NCBI GenBank assembly: GCA_903938075.1
Contig: CAJABS010000027.1
Span: 1 to 12,793 of the forward strand
Direction of reading: 5' to 3'
DNA length: 12,793 nt
Source of the DNA: an uncultured Chloroflexota bacterium
Lineage (GTDB): Bacteria > Chloroflexota > Limnocylindria > Limnocylindrales > Limnocylindraceae
Shown here: positions 12,127-12,793 of the stretch, piece after piece
Layout: each line of letters opens with the position of its first letter
How positions within the stretch are numbered: position 1 is the stretch's first letter
The notes under the pieces: model-generated
Databases searched by the model: none
What the model was told of the DNA's origin: nothing
Seen by the model: the letters and a program-made list of their open reading frames with translations, nothing else
Position numbers and translations under genes: made by a program

Positions 12127-12793
12127 TTAGAGCAGCTCTCCGTGCGCCGCGGCGCTCGGCTCGCCCTCTTTCGGGCGTGGCTCAGTACCTGCTGGGAGCA
12201 CCTCAAGCGGTGCGCGCGATGTGCCCTCAACGGCACCGCCGATGCCGAGCGGCTGCCACTTCGATGGGTCCTGCAGGCGATGCGCCTCGGTGTTGCCGCG
12301 GCTGTGCATCTCGGCGTGGCCCTTCGGTTCGATCCACATCTCGTGGCCGGCGAGCAGACCGAAGACGCCCTCTTGTCCTGGCTCCGGTCGCGCCGCGCGA
12401 CAGTCGACACACTTCGCCGCATCGTGACGCGTGTAGTGCTCCGGCTCTTCGTACGTGCTGATGTATCCCTCGTAGTTGCGCAGCACCACCTTGTGGTCGC
12501 TATACGAGATCAGATAGTTCGGCATCACCGGAATCTTGCCGCCACCACCAGGTGAGTCGATCACGTAGGTTGGCACCGCGTAGCCGCTGGTGTGGCCGCG
12601 CAGACCTTCGATGATCTCGAGCCCCTTACCGACTGGTGTACGGAAGTGGCCAGAGCCTTCAACAAGGTCACACTGATAGATGTAGTACGGGCGGATGCGA
12701 TTCTCGACGAGCTTGTGCACCAGCTTGCGCATGATGTGCACGCAGTCGTTGACGCCCGCAAGGAGCACCGACTGGTTGCCAACTGGGATGCCG
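12127..12793 (-). CDS. kamA: Lysine 2,3-aminomutase, C-terminal part (cut by window edge)
   Basis: The visible 221 residues are the C-terminal half of KamA, a radical-SAM and PLP enzyme that interconverts L-lysine and L-beta-lysine. Matching elements in order are GIPVGNQ and GVNDC at the window edge, RPYYIYQCDL, GHFRTPV, EGLRGHTSGYAVPTYV, PGGGGKIPVMPNY (its Lys, codon 12537-12535, corresponds to the PLP-binding lysine), and KVVLRNYEGYISTY. The radical-SAM Cys motif is upstream, outside the window. A Cys-x2-Cys (codons 12411-12409 and 12402-12400) matches part of the C-terminal zinc-binding Cys cluster known from the Clostridium enzyme, where a further Cys is expected; here that position seems to be Ala. 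A Glu/Pro/Ala-rich tail of about 40 residues follows. It leads a run of seven same-strand genes. A related glutamate 2,3-aminomutase is less likely but not excluded. Confidence 0.9.
   Translation of the reverse strand, partial: GIPVGNQSVLLAGVNDCVHIMRKLVHKLVENRIRPYYIYQCDLVEGSGHFRTPVGKGLEIIEGLRGHTSGYAVPTYVIDSPGGGGKIPVMPNYLISYSDHKVVLRNYEGYISTYEEPEHYTRHDAAKCVDCRAARPEPGQEGVFGLLAGHEMWIEPKGHAEMHSRGNTEAHRLQDPSKWQPLGIGGAVEGTSRAPLEVLPAGTEPRPKEGEPSAAAHGELL

Overview
The window looks like a compact bacterial chromosome segment with moderately high G+C (estimated by eye, not computed). Genes are tightly packed: convergent neighbours are 7 to 12 bp apart, GTG and TTG starts are common, and several genes overlap by 1 to 4 nt. 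The iron-sulfur genes are of the SUF type. The presence of a Qng1-family queuosine salvage enzyme (a homologue from the chloroflexote Sphaerobacter thermophilus has been studied), a tandem-GNAT protein and several starts that look leaderless suggest a small-genome Chloroflexota or Actinomycetota member, perhaps freshwater plankton. That placement is an inference of modest confidence, because no rRNA or other marker is in view.

Left part (1-4578): a nucleoside and queuosine salvage neighbourhood. It holds the N-terminus of a uridine-phosphorylase paralogue cut by the window edge, a four-helix membrane protein of unknown function, a Qng1/DUF2419 queuosine-5'-phosphate N-glycosidase, a complete uridine phosphorylase translationally coupled to a ribokinase (TAATG junction), and a divergent YhhQ-type queuosine-precursor transporter. 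Together these could import queuine or preQ1, release queuine from queuosine nucleotides, and feed ribose and ribose-phosphate into central metabolism.

Middle (4591-8338): a DUF4395 membrane protein, then a four-gene iron-sulfur operon on the minus strand, in the order rrf2-type regulator, sufC, sufS, sufU. The scaffold genes sufB and sufD, which normally sit with sufC, are absent. The SufU is short and lacks the insertion usual in SufU proteins. A divergent 60-bp gap separates the regulator from a plus-strand tandem-GNAT acetyltransferase (8399-9421); it contains an imperfect palindrome that may be the regulator's operator.

Right part (9429-12793): seven minus-strand genes in a row with gaps of 38 bp or less or 4-nt GTGA overlaps. 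In transcription order they are the C-terminal half of a lysine 2,3-aminomutase (KamA, cut by the window edge), two unknown proteins of 137 and 170 residues, an unknown 160-residue protein, a DUF433 protein, a MIP18/DUF59 iron-sulfur assembly protein, and a PduO-type cobalamin adenosyltransferase. A [4Fe-4S] radical-SAM/PLP mutase, an Fe-S maturation factor and an adenosylcobalamin-producing enzyme in one run point to lysine or beta-lysine metabolism, with a B12-dependent aminomutase as the likely partner outside the window. I see no tRNA, rRNA, CRISPR array, insertion sequence or phage gene. No gene-free stretch exceeds 300 bp; the largest gaps are 185-361, 950-1095, 3835-3987 and 5101-5297.
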